A DNA stretch of 64,000 nt from Rhodococcoides kyotonense (lineage in GTDB: Bacteria; Actinomycetota; Actinomycetes; Mycobacteriales; Mycobacteriaceae), in NCBI RefSeq assembly GCF_900188125.1, contig NZ_FZOW01000001.1, forward strand, positions 29,368-93,367, in the 5' to 3' direction. Positions 1-8,687 of the stretch are shown in pieces. Position numbers and translations under genes: made by a program. Within the stretch, counting starts at the first letter, position 1; the number at the start of each line of letters is the position of its first letter. Below the pieces are notes generated by a model. The model made no database searches, had not been told where the DNA came from, and saw nothing but the letters and a program-made list of their open reading frames with translations.

Positions 1-3000
1 GGTGTGAGGGGTATGGAATCGAGCACCACGAACGCCGACGGCACCATATGCGACGGCAACGCCGACGCCACCTTCACACGAACATCCTCGACATCGATCA
101 CCACACCCGGAACCGGCATCACATACGACACCAACACCGTCGAACCAGCAGGACCGGAAACACCCAACGTCGCAACGAACTCCACACCAGGAACCGACGC
201 GATCACCGCATCGATCTCACCCAACTCGATACGGAACCCACGCACCTTCACCTGAAAATCCGAACGCCCCACATACTCGAGCGCACCAGAAGCATTCCAC
301 CGCACCACATCACCCGTGCGATACATCCGCTCACCGACCACACCGAACGGCGCCGCAACGAACCGCTCCGCACTCAACCCAGCCCGATCGTGATACCCAC
401 GCGCCAACCCCGGACCCGCCAGATACAACTCACCCGCAACACCCACCGGAACCGGCTGCAACCGCTGATCCAGTACCAGCTGCTCGGAGCCGGTGATCGG
501 CGATCCGATGTCCACCGGAACTCCGACATTCAACGCCGAGCTGACCGACGAGAACACCGTGGCCTCGGTCGGTCCGTACGCGTTGAACATCTTTCGGCCA
601 GGCGCCCAGCGCTCGACCAACTCAGGACCACACGCCTCGCCGCCGGTCGCCACCACACGCAGATCCTCGAGACCCGCAGGATCCACCGACGCCAACGCCG
701 CAGGCGTCACGAACGCATGCGTCACACGCTCCGCAGCCAACAACGACGCCAACTCCGCACCGCCGTACACATCCGTCGGCGCGATCACCATCGTCGCGCC
801 GCCGCAGAAGGCGAGCACCAATTCGAGAATCGAGGCGTCGAAACTGGTCGATGCGAACGCGAGTGTTCGCGATCCGACAGTCACTTCGAATCGGTCGCGT
901 TCCAGTTCGGCCATGTCGGCGAGACCCGTATGCGTCACCACGACGCCTTTGGGCGTACCGGTGGAGCCGGAGGTGTAGATCAAGTACGCCGCGTCGAGCA
1001 CCGACGTCGTTCCGGTTCGGTCCTCGTCGGTGACGGGAGCGTCCGAGTTCTCGGACAGCTCCAAGGCGACGGTGTCGTCGTCCAGAACGGTCCAGGAGAC
1101 GGCGGATCCGATGCCGGCGAGCACGTCGTGATGTTCGGCCACCGTGATGCCGAAGACTGCACCCGAATCGTTCAGCATGTGCGCAATACGATCCACCGGA
1201 TACGACGGATCCACCGGCAGAAAAGCACCACCCGCCTTCGCCACCGCCCACACCGCCGTCACCGACGACACCGACCGCGACAACGCCAACGCAACAAAAG
1301 AACCAGGACCCACACCACGAGAAATCAACAACCGCGCCAACCGAGACGACGCCGCATCCAACTCCCCATACGACACCGACACCCCACCCGACACCAACGC
1401 CACACCATCGACACCCGCACTATCGACCGCTGCGGACAAGATCTCCGGCAACAACCGCACACCCACCGACACCCCACCACGCACCGGCACCAACGCCGCA
1501 CGCTCGGTCCCGGATAGTACGTCGATGTCGCCGACGATGGACTCGTCGTTCTCGGCGACGATCTCGAGGATGCGGAGTAGTCGATCGGCGTGGTCGCGGA
1601 CTGCGTCCTCGGTCAGTACCGACGCGTCGTAGTGGACGTCGACGGCGATTCCTGCAGGAGCGCCGACCGCGTCGAGATCCTCGGTGGTCTGCACCACGAC
1701 ATCGACGCCGTCGACCTCGGTGGGATCGACGGCGCAGGCGTGAGCGAGAACGACGCGGAACAGTGCTGCATCGTCCGTGGCACCGATCGCGCGACGTACG
1801 TCGGCCAACTTCACGTGCGCATGCGCGAGCGCTGCGGAATCGACGAGGCGGAGACGATGCGACAGCGCCGAGAAAGACTCGGCGGTATCCACCGAGCCTC
1901 GGAGCACGACAGTGTTACCCGACGTGTACGGGGTGCGAGCTCCGATCGAGACGTCGGTCTCGCCGGATACGCGGGAGAGAAGAGTCGCCAGGGCGGTGTG
2001 CAGCGACACCAGCACGCTCGATCCCTGGCGCGATGCCGATGCGAGAAGACCGCGGTGCGCTTCGGCGCCGAGGCGCACGTTCACCGTGCGCGGACTTCGC
2101 GATCCATCGGTGGCGGACCGTGTACGCGAGTGCGGGAGTCCGACGGGGTCGGAACGGTTCGCGAGTTCCGTGGACCAGAAGGCCAATTCCTGTTGTTCGA
2201 CGCGTCGACGCTGCCCGATGGCCGCGCTCTCGGGGTGGACGTCGTCGATGTCGTCGTGTGGGCTCGCTGCGACGAAGGCCGACACGACATCGATGAAGGA
2301 TCGATGATGCGCCGCGAGATCCTCGTCGACGTATCGGTTGGGGTTACCGCGGAAGTCGACGAAAGTTCTTGCGGGATCGCCACTTTGATAGACGTTGACC
2401 AACAGATCGTCGACCGGACCCGAGGTAACGATGTTGAATTCGCCGACGATCGGACCGAGGTGGATCTCCTGGTGGAACAGCATGACGTTGACCATCGGCG
2501 CGACGAGCGCCTTGTCGATACCGCTGCTGTGGAGATCGCGGCGGATGTCCTCGATGCTGAAACGTTGGTGCCGAAGGGCTCCCATCAGCTCGAGCTGCAC
2601 CTGCGCGACGAGGTCGCCGACGGTCGAGCGCGCCGGTACGGTCACCGCGATAGGAGCGACGTTGACGAGCATGCCGCCCGAACGGCGAAGTGTCGCAGTG
2701 GTTCTCGCCGACACGGGGATGTTGACGAGCACGTTCTCCCGGCCGGTCATCCGCGACAGGTAGCACGCGAACGCCGAGATCACGACCGCTGCGGCGGTAG
2801 CCCCCTTCGAGGCGTCCGAATCCTCGAGCGCACTCACCACACCCTCGGGCAGAGCTGCGCTCTCGAGCTTGCTGGCCGCGATGGTGGCGCCGGGCGTGTT
2901 CGACAGCGTCGCACCGTCCTCCACGTCGCGGACGTGGTCTGCCCAGTACTGTCGATCGGTTTCGTAACGGGCCGACGAGCGGTAGGCCTCGTCGAGTTCG

Positions 3001-3581
3001 TACAGCGTGTGGAGGTCGGACGCCTTGGCAGGCGATGGGTCGCGCCCTTCGACCTCCGCTGTGTACAACTCCGCAGTGCGATTGACCATGGTCATGGCGC
3101 CGTAGCCGTCGAGCGCCACGTGGTGAATCTTGCTGTACCACAGGTATCGGTCGTCCTCGACCTGGAGAAGCCAGACGCCCATCAGTCGATCTTCGATCAG
3201 ATCGATTGGCGCAACATAGTTTTCGTCGATCCAGCTACGTGCGGCCGCCATCGGATCCGGTTCGCCGCGGAAGTCGATCCAGTCGATCGAGTCGTCGATG
3301 GTGTGGTCGACGATCTGCACGGGCTCACCGTCGGACTCGGCCAGCCGGAGAAACGCCGATTGGAACTCGTGACCCGCTGCACGCGAGGCGCGTCGCAGTA
3401 TCTCCAGGTCGAGATCTCCTCGGAGATCGACGTACTGAGCGATGCACACCGGGACGGTCGGCGCGAGCTGCTGCGCGAACCACATTCCTCGCTGAGCCGA
3501 TGACAGCGGAAAACCACCGCTTGCACCGTTACCTCCCTGAGGAAGGGGGCTGTGAGATTCGCCTGAAACTGCGGCCCGCAT
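1..3581 (-). CDS. Non-ribosomal peptide synthetase, N-terminal part (runs off left edge)
   Basis: Assembles a peptide on a thiotemplate; the product is unknown. At least 1193 residues are visible. A complete condensation domain covers about residues 20-435, with the HHxxxDG catalytic motif at 153-159 (HHVALDG). A second block at about 460-700 (begins near W469, LAFWSTEL) resembles only the C-terminal lobe of a condensation domain. An adenylation domain starts near 705, with A3 TSGSTGTPKG at about 870, A4 FDASILE, NAYGPTEAT, and ends in MVPSAFVVLDSIPLT, just before the A10 lysine. Aligning by eye to GrsA gives pocket residues D-A-L-F-V-T-A-V-F, from which I do not predict a substrate. The ATG at 3579-3581 is chosen because AGAAAGG lies just upstream and an in-frame TGA directly precedes it. 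Starting with a C domain, the protein must receive an acyl or peptidyl group from elsewhere. Strand-skewed base composition patches occur in the A domain. Confidence 0.93.
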   Translation of the reverse strand, partial: MRAAVSGESHSPLPQGGNGASGGFPLSSAQRGMWFAQQLAPTVPVCIAQYVDLRGDLDLEILRRASRAAGHEFQSAFLRLAESDGEPVQIVDHTIDDSIDWIDFRGEPDPMAAARSWIDENYVAPIDLIEDRLMGVWLLQVEDDRYLWYSKIHHVALDGYGAMTMVNRTAELYTAEVEGRDPSPAKASDLHTLYELDEAYRSSARYETDRQYWADHVRDVEDGATLSNTPGATIAASKLESAALPEGVVSALEDSDASKGATAAAVVISAFACYLSRMTGRENVLVNIPVSARTTATLRRSGGMLVNVAPIAVTVPARSTVGDLVAQVQLELMGALRHQRFSIEDIRRDLHSSGIDKALVAPMVNVMLFHQEIHLGPIVGEFNIVTSGPVDDLLVNVYQSGDPARTFVDFRGNPNRYVDEDLAAHHRSFIDVVSAFVAASPHDDIDDVHPESAAIGQRRRVEQQELAFWSTELANRSDPVGLPHSRTRSATDGSRSPRTVNVRLGAEAHRGLLASASRQGSSVLVSLHTALATLLSRVSGETDVSIGARTPYTSGNTVVLRGSVDTAESFSALSHRLRLVDSAALAHAHVKLADVRRAIGATDDAALFRVVLAHACAVDPTEVDGVDVVVQTTEDLDAVGAPAGIAVDVHYDASVLTEDAVRDHADRLLRILEIVAENDESIVGDIDVLSGTERAALVPVRGGVSVGVRLLPEILSAAVDSAGVDGVALVSGGVSVSYGELDAASSRLARLLISRGVGPGSFVALALSRSVSSVTAVWAVAKAGGAFLPVDPSYPVDRIAHMLNDSGAVFGITVAEHHDVLAGIGSAVSWTVLDDDTVALELSENSDAPVTDEDRTGTTSVLDAAYLIYTSGSTGTPKGVVVTHTGLADMAELERDRFEVTVGSRTLAFASTSFDASILELVLAFCGGATMVIAPTDVYGGAELASLLAAERVTHAFVTPAALASVDPAGLEDLRVVATGGEACGPELVERWAPGRKMFNAYGPTEATVFSSVSSALNVGVPVDIGSPITGSEQLVLDQRLQPVPVGVAGELYLAGPGLARGYHDRAGLSAERFVAAPFGVVGERMYRTGDVVRWNASGALEYVGRSDFQVKVRGFRIELGEIDAVIASVPGVEFVATLGVSGPAGSTVLVSYVMPVPGVVIDVEDVRVKVASALPSHMVPSAFVVLDSIPLT

Positions 3582-4212
3582 TCATTCGCCTTTCTGGAAC
3601 GAGGTCGAGGAAGGGGGTGTCGCGGCGGGATCGGTCAATGCAAAGTCCGTTCTCGAGCATGAGACGACGGGCGCAATGGACCGCCCCGGGCGCGAAAGGT
3701 CGGTACGGCTGTTGCCTCCCCGGCCGTTCTTACAGTGGTTCGTTGCGCGCTGCGGCAGGGATTGGCCCATGAAGGAGGTTCGAATCAGAATGTCGAAACG
3801 AAAAAGTACAGAAAAACAAACCCGAGGTCCGTTTCGAGAACGTCGCGTCGGAGCTGCCGACGACCGCCCAATCTTCCACCGAAGATCCCTCCCGAGTGCC
3901 AAAGCCACCGACCGCACACTCACGGCCGGGATGAAAACTTCCCATCGATCCAACTGCACGAGAGATCGCCCACCACGATCGATCGAACGGAAGCCGGCCG
4001 AAGCCGAATCTGTTCATCCCGATAACGCAAATGCGCGCTTACACACACTGCGATCTACAAACATACAATAGTTCGCCGCCCCCTTTATGGCCGATCACTA
4101 TTGAAGAATCGAGCCGACATCCGAGACTGTTACAACGCGCGACAATTTCAGGGGTACAAGCGGAATCGAATCCCGGAACTCGAATCCGACTGGACCACAA
4201 TTCCGTACGGTG
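3582..4212. other. 631-base stretch without a convincing gene, upstream of the NRPS
   Basis: It lies between the NRPS start and the lnt stop, both on the minus strand, so it must hold the NRPS promoter and any lnt terminator. It is visibly less GC-rich than its surroundings, mainly from 3770 to 4215, and no frame shows the G/C-ending third positions of the neighbouring genes. One plus-strand reading frame, ATG at 3790 to 4071 (93 codons, very basic, starting MSKRKSTEKQ), has a good AAGGAGG 11 bases upstream, but its codon use is atypical and I recognise nothing in it. No iron box or clear operator was seen. Confidence 0.6.
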
Positions 4213-5823
4213 TCATTTTTCGGTTGTCGAGTCGCTTTGTCCGCGAAAACCCGTCGGCAGGAATGTTTTACGTGATCGGGCTCTCCCGAGCAGGACGAAC
4301 GCTGCCGCAAGCGCGGACAGGACGTACTCGGGAATGGACCCGAGATCCGTTGCGAGAGTCTTCTCGTGCCGCAAGTCGATCTGCGCCACCAACGCGTCGG
4401 GTACGAACAACTCGGTCCGTTGTGTGACGACACCGCTGGGCGAGACGATGGCACTGACGCCGCTCGTCGCCGCGACCACGACGGAACGTCCGTGCTCGAC
4501 GGCTCGGACGCGGGACATCGCCAGTTGTTGGTACGTCATCTCGGTATCGCCGAATGTGGCGTTGTTGGTAGGAATTGCTATGAATTCCGCACCCGAGCGG
4601 ACCGATTCGGTCAGTGCTCGGTCGAACGCGACCTCGTAACACGTGGCAATACCGGCAGCGATGCCATCGGCATGCACGACGCCGTCGCCGGTGCCCGGGA
4701 CGAAATACCCTGCTCGGTCCGCGTACTCGGAGAACAGCCGAAAGAAACTTCGCCACGGCAGATACTCACCGAACGGTTGAATGATCTTCTTGTCATGTCG
4801 CTCCCCCGGTCCCGATGCACCGTCCCACACGATGACCGAGTTCGTCGTCGTTCGGTCGTCGTTGACCAGGACGGATCCGACGAGGATCGGAGCACCCACC
4901 GCCTCCGACGCGGCCGTGATCTCGGTTGCCGCGTCGGCGTTGCGGAGAGGGTCGATGTCCGACGCGTTCTCCGGCCACACCACGAGATCAGGGGCTGGCG
5001 TTCGGCCTGCCCGGACGTCGTCGGCGAGCGCGACGGTCTCGCGGACGTGGTTGTCCAGCACAGCGCGGCGCTGTGAGTTGAAATCCAGTCCCAGCCTCGG
5101 GACGCTGCCCTGGATGGCCGCGACGGTGATCGAGCGGGAGTCGGGATCGTGGTCGTCGCCGATCAACGTCGGCGAGACCAGCAGGGCGACTATCGACGCA
5201 GCAGCGGTGACGGCGACACCGACCAGAATTCCGGAGCGCTCGAGTCCGACGCGTCGGCGTCTCCTCGCCACCGCCACGGTCAGCGCCGCCAGACCGGTTC
5301 CGGTCAACGCAACTCCGAAACTGAGCAGGGGTGCCCCGCCGACACCTGCCAGCGGGAGCAGCCAGCCGTCGGGCTGACCGAACGCGAGGCGGCCCCACGG
5401 AAAGCCGCCGAACGGGAAGCTGGAGCGGGCCCACTCGACGAGACTCCAGACCAGTGCGACCGACACCGGCCACCACCGCGAGCGAGCGACGATCACTGCG
5501 AGCACTCCGAACAGGCCGATGAACACGGACTCCGCTGCGGCCAGCGCCAACCAGGGAAGCGGACCGACGTAGACGCCGATCCATGGCAGCAGTGGGACGA
5601 AGAATCCCAGGCCTGCGAGCATTCCGTACCCGAAGCCGGCCTTTTTCGTCAGCGATCCTTCGGTGCCGAAGCGAACGAGGACGAGGACCAGCAGCGCGAT
5701 CGCTACCGGCGCGAGGAACCACAGTTGCCGAGGTGGGAAGCTGAGGAACAGCAGCAGACCCGATACGACCGACGCCGACGAGGACAGTGCGATCCGCAGG
5801 ATCGGCGACCGATCACGCTTCAT
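4213..5823 (-). CDS. lnt: Apolipoprotein N-acyltransferase
   Basis: Transfers an acyl chain to the N-terminal cysteine of signal-peptidase-processed lipoproteins in the cytoplasmic membrane. The protein has 536 residues: about six hydrophobic segments in residues 8-225, then a nitrilase-type domain. The catalytic triad is visible as E285 (VVWPENASD), K345 (HDKKIIQPFGEYLP) and C395 (GIATCYEVAF). The ATG at 5823 (MKRDRSPILR) is preferred over longer in-frame extensions because the N-terminus then begins directly before the first membrane segment, and because it overlaps the stop of the upstream amidohydrolase gene by 11 bases, suggesting coupling. In M. tuberculosis the homologous domain is fused to Ppm1; here it stands alone. 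It is the last gene of a likely fxsA-amidohydrolase-lnt operon. Confidence 0.95.
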   Translation of the reverse strand: MKRDRSPILRIALSSSASVVSGLLLFLSFPPRQLWFLAPVAIALLVLVLVRFGTEGSLTKKAGFGYGMLAGLGFFVPLLPWIGVYVGPLPWLALAAAESVFIGLFGVLAVIVARSRWWPVSVALVWSLVEWARSSFPFGGFPWGRLAFGQPDGWLLPLAGVGGAPLLSFGVALTGTGLAALTVAVARRRRRVGLERSGILVGVAVTAAASIVALLVSPTLIGDDHDPDSRSITVAAIQGSVPRLGLDFNSQRRAVLDNHVRETVALADDVRAGRTPAPDLVVWPENASDIDPLRNADAATEITAASEAVGAPILVGSVLVNDDRTTTNSVIVWDGASGPGERHDKKIIQPFGEYLPWRSFFRLFSEYADRAGYFVPGTGDGVVHADGIAAGIATCYEVAFDRALTESVRSGAEFIAIPTNNATFGDTEMTYQQLAMSRVRAVEHGRSVVVAATSGVSAIVSPSGVVTQRTELFVPDALVAQIDLRHEKTLATDLGSIPEYVLSALAAAFVLLGRARSRKTFLPTGFRGQSDSTTEK

Positions 5824-7408
5824 GGACGACCCGTCCGCGATGGACGGTGCGCAGGCAACGCGGACTCGGCGAGTCCAATTCGAGTGGAGGCAGCGGCGAC
5901 ACACCTGCCCTCGGATCCGTGGACCATCGTTGGACGCCGTCCTTGGGGGCTCGCACCACCAGTTCCGGGGCGTCCCACAGCGCAAAGCTCGCCGGCGCGC
6001 CAGGGGTGAGCGTTCCGGCCACTCCGTCGCGAACACCGCCTGCTCGCCAGGCGCCGCGGGTAGCGGCTGCGAACGCCGCACGCGGAGATACCCCGCTTCC
6101 AGGCGTGTGGTGACCGACTGCGGCCCGCAGAACGGCCCACGGGTCCAGTCCCGTGGCGGGCGCGTCCGACCCGAACGCGAGCGACACGCCTGTCGACGCG
6201 AGCTGCGTCAACGGGTTGAGCCCCGCCGCGCGCGTCGCGCCGAGCCTGCGGGCGTACAGCGAGTTCGCACCTCCCCACAGGCGGTCGAATTGCGGTTGCA
6301 TGCTCGCGATGACACCCCACGACGCGAGCTTGCCTGCCTGATCGGCAGTGACCATCTCCAGATGTTCGACGCGGTGACCACGCGCGGCGAGTGCAGGTCC
6401 GCCCAACCGGGCTGCAACCGACGCGAAACCCTCGACGACGGCGTGCACAGCGGCGTCGCCGATCGCGTGGAATCCGGCTTGGATTCCGGCCTCGGTGCAT
6501 GCCGCGATGTGCGCGGCGATGGCGTCCACGTCGAGGTAGGACGAACCACGGCCCGACGCGTCGGCATAGTCCTCGGTGAGCCAGGCAGTGTGCGAGCCGA
6601 GAGATCCGTCCACGAACACGTCGCCGCCCAGCGCGTGAGCGCCGGTCCGTGCGACGAGTTCCTCGGCTTCCGCCGGAGTCGACACCGCCTCGCCCCAGTA
6701 GCCCCGAACTTCGACACCGTGATCCATCGACAGCAGTTCTGCGAAATCGTCACGGCCGGCGATGTCGGGTCCACCGCATTCGTGCACGGCGACGATTCCC
6801 GACGCGGCCGCCGCGTCGAGAGTGCGCGTGCGCGCGGCCGCTCGGGCGGCAGGAGTGAGCATCGACCGAGCAGCAGCGCGTACTGCATGGTGTGCAGCCC
6901 GTGTCACGGGCATCTCCGGGTGGAAACCGTCGGCATCCTGCAGGCCCGCGCATGCGGCGCGGAGCGTGGTCGAACACGCCGCCGAATGCGAGTCGATGCG
7001 GGTCAGGTAGATCGCCCGGCCCGGCGCGATCGCGTCGAGCTCGGTCGTGGTGGGCGCACCCCCGTCGGTCCACGCCGACTCGTCGAAACCGTGTCCCCAG
7101 ACGACGGGATCGTCGGACCCGGCCACGTAGCGCCGAATATCATCGAGACATTGTGCGCGCGAACGACATTCGGAGAGATTCATACCGCCGAGCAGCAGCC
7201 CGTGTGCTGTGACGTGTACGTGCGAATCGACGAAGGCGGGAGCGACGAACGCTCCCGCCAGATCGAACTCCTCGGCTCCGGGATGCAGAGCGCGGCCGGT
7301 GCGGTCCTCACCGGTCCACGTGACGATTCCATCGGTGACGGCCATCGCGGTGGCGTCGGGAGCGGAGGAACTGTAGATCCGCCCGCCGAGAAACAGTTGG
7401 GTGCTCAC
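5813..7408 (-). CDS. YtcJ-like metal-dependent amidohydrolase (amidohydrolase family 3)
   Basis: Predicted cytosolic hydrolase of C-N bonds; the substrate is unknown. The 531-residue length is normal for the YtcJ group. The N-terminal metal-binding motif HVH appears in FVDSHVHVTAHG near residue 62. Further family motifs are the glycine-rich FVDGSLGSHTAWL, GFHAIGDAAVHAVVEGF, RGHRVEHLEMV and FGSDAPATGLDPW, which supply the later histidines and the aspartate of the TIM-barrel active site. It starts with GTG at 7408, 17 bases after the fxsA stop, and its end overlaps the lnt start. The link to lipoprotein maturation may be only co-transcription. Confidence 0.9.
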   Translation of the reverse strand: MSTQLFLGGRIYSSSAPDATAMAVTDGIVTWTGEDRTGRALHPGAEEFDLAGAFVAPAFVDSHVHVTAHGLLLGGMNLSECRSRAQCLDDIRRYVAGSDDPVVWGHGFDESAWTDGGAPTTTELDAIAPGRAIYLTRIDSHSAACSTTLRAACAGLQDADGFHPEMPVTRAAHHAVRAAARSMLTPAARAAARTRTLDAAAASGIVAVHECGGPDIAGRDDFAELLSMDHGVEVRGYWGEAVSTPAEAEELVARTGAHALGGDVFVDGSLGSHTAWLTEDYADASGRGSSYLDVDAIAAHIAACTEAGIQAGFHAIGDAAVHAVVEGFASVAARLGGPALAARGHRVEHLEMVTADQAGKLASWGVIASMQPQFDRLWGGANSLYARRLGATRAAGLNPLTQLASTGVSLAFGSDAPATGLDPWAVLRAAVGHHTPGSGVSPRAAFAAATRGAWRAGGVRDGVAGTLTPGAPASFALWDAPELVVRAPKDGVQRWSTDPRAGVSPLPPLELDSPSPRCLRTVHRGRVVHEA

Positions 7409-7425
7409 GGCAGACCAGTCTGCCC

Positions 7426-7920
7426 TCAGCGGGTAGGGGAATCGAAATCCCGTCCGTCGAGCTCGATGATCCGCCCGTGATCGCCCGTCTTCGGTCCTGT
7501 GTACGACTCGGAGACCACCTCACCGTCGATGACCGTCGGCCGCATACGGCTCGTGGCCGTCGCGACACTCGGCATCCAGCGTGCGGCGGCGGCCAGTACC
7601 AGCGGCCGCAACGCCCACCGGGTCGGCGGCAGCAGAAGCAGAATGCCGAACACCGTCGTCACCAGTCCGGGAACGAACATCGCGACGGATCCCACGGCGA
7701 ACAGCACTCCGTCGGCCACCGCGCCCGCGGGTGTCCGTTCGCCGCGGCTCGCAGCCCGCAAGCCCTCCATCACACGACGACCTTGCGATCGGACGAGTAC
7801 GAGACCGACGGCGGACCCTGCGATCAGCAGCAGGACGGTCCACAGCACGCCGATCGCACTGCCGACCGCGACGAGCGCGGCGACCTCGACGACGACATAG
7901 AGGAGGAAGAGAGCAAACAC
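7426..7920 (-). CDS. fxsA: FxsA family membrane protein
   Basis: Small integral membrane protein of the FxsA/UPF0716 family. The E. coli member, in high copy, relieves exclusion of phage T7 by F plasmid; its normal role is unclear. The 164 residues include two N-terminal hydrophobic segments (about 2-20 and 25-42), the family signature around GSAVGLVLVRSQGRRVM, then two more hydrophobic stretches (LFAVGSVAMFVPGLVTTVFGILLLLP). The tail is polar. The GTG start at 7920 follows AAAGGAA. It is the first gene of a minus-strand group with the amidohydrolase and lnt. An FxsA gene also lies near the Lnt/Ppm1 locus in M. tuberculosis, so the neighbourhood is conserved. Confidence 0.9.
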   Translation of the reverse strand: MFALFLLYVVVEVAALVAVGSAIGVLWTVLLLIAGSAVGLVLVRSQGRRVMEGLRAASRGERTPAGAVADGVLFAVGSVAMFVPGLVTTVFGILLLLPPTRWALRPLVLAAAARWMPSVATATSRMRPTVIDGEVVSESYTGPKTGDHGRIIELDGRDFDSPTR

Positions 7921-8006
7921 GGCGATTCCTTTCGTTGCCTGTCAGGTCAACGAACCACGATGCGAATTTTCTCCCGTTCAGGCGGATTTTCTCCGTGAGG
8001 ACGTCG

Positions 8007-8672
8007 CTACGCCCCAGGCCGCACCAAGCCGGTCTCGTATGCCAGAACCACTGCCTGCACTCGATCGCGCAGGCCGAGTTTGGTCAGCACTCGGCCGACA
8101 TGGGTCTTCACCGTCGCCTCCGACAACACCAGACTTCGGGCTATCTCCGCATTCGACAACCCCGTTGCCAGCAGTCCGAGCACCTCGCGCTCACGCTCGG
8201 TCAACGCGTCGAGCATGTTCGGATCCCGCGTCGGTGCCGTGTCTCCGGAGATGAAACGTGACAGTAGCCGCCTGGTGACTTTCGGCGAGACGACGGCGTC
8301 ACCACCCGCGACGCTGCGGATCGCCGACACCAGATCCTCGGGTGGTGTGTCCTTCAACAGGAACCCACTCGCACCTGCCCTGAGCGCACCCAGAACGTGC
8401 TCGTCGAGGTCGAACGTCGTCATCACCAGTACGCGCGACTCGGAATCCGATGCCACGATCCGCGACGTGGCGGTCACCCCGTCGATCCCCGGCATTCGGA
8501 CGTCCATCAGGACGACATCGGGCTTCAGCTCCTCCACTGCAGCGAGGGCAGCCGCGCCGTCGGACGCCTCACCCACGACCGGCAGATCGTCCTGCGCGTC
8601 CAGAACCATCGTCAGTCCCATCCGCATCAGTTCTTGGTCGTCGACAATGAGAACGCTGATCGGCACCGACAC
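8007..8672 (-). CDS. NarL/FixJ-type two-component response regulator
   Basis: DNA-binding regulator of 221 residues controlled by phosphorylation. The receiver domain (residues 5-120) has the acidic pair D11 D12, the phospho-acceptor D57 (DVVLMDVRMPG), T85 and the conserved lysine in LLKDTPPEDL. The C-terminal LuxR-type helix-turn-helix (about 155-215) contains LTEREREVLGLLATGLSNAEIA and the recognition helix SEATVKTHVGRVL. The GTG start at 8672 sits 15 bases after the stop of the histidine kinase gene, so the two are surely one operon and a cognate pair. The target genes are unknown; nothing nearby reveals the signal. Confidence 0.95.
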   Translation of the reverse strand: MSVPISVLIVDDQELMRMGLTMVLDAQDDLPVVGEASDGAAALAAVEELKPDVVLMDVRMPGIDGVTATSRIVASDSESRVLVMTTFDLDEHVLGALRAGASGFLLKDTPPEDLVSAIRSVAGGDAVVSPKVTRRLLSRFISGDTAPTRDPNMLDALTEREREVLGLLATGLSNAEIARSLVLSEATVKTHVGRVLTKLGLRDRVQAVVLAYETGLVRPGA

Positions 8673-8687
8673 AACATATCCGCATCG

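Noticed and set aside
48..3503. Two long plus-strand open frames (48-1517 and 1590-3503) across the NRPS
   Set aside because: They are arginine/histidine-rich shadows of the minus-strand NRPS. The minus frame gives clear C and A domain motifs throughout, while the plus frames match nothing.
3582..3959. A 125-codon minus frame ending in TGA directly before the NRPS ATG, in the same frame
   Set aside because: It could suggest a broken N-terminal extension, but it has no domain pattern and poor codon use. The NRPS start has its own ribosome site.
4120..4198. tRNA-like sequence (AATCGAATCCCG and a later ACCA) downstream of lnt
   Set aside because: No matching 7-bp acceptor stem, D-arm or anticodon arm can be built at the right distance.
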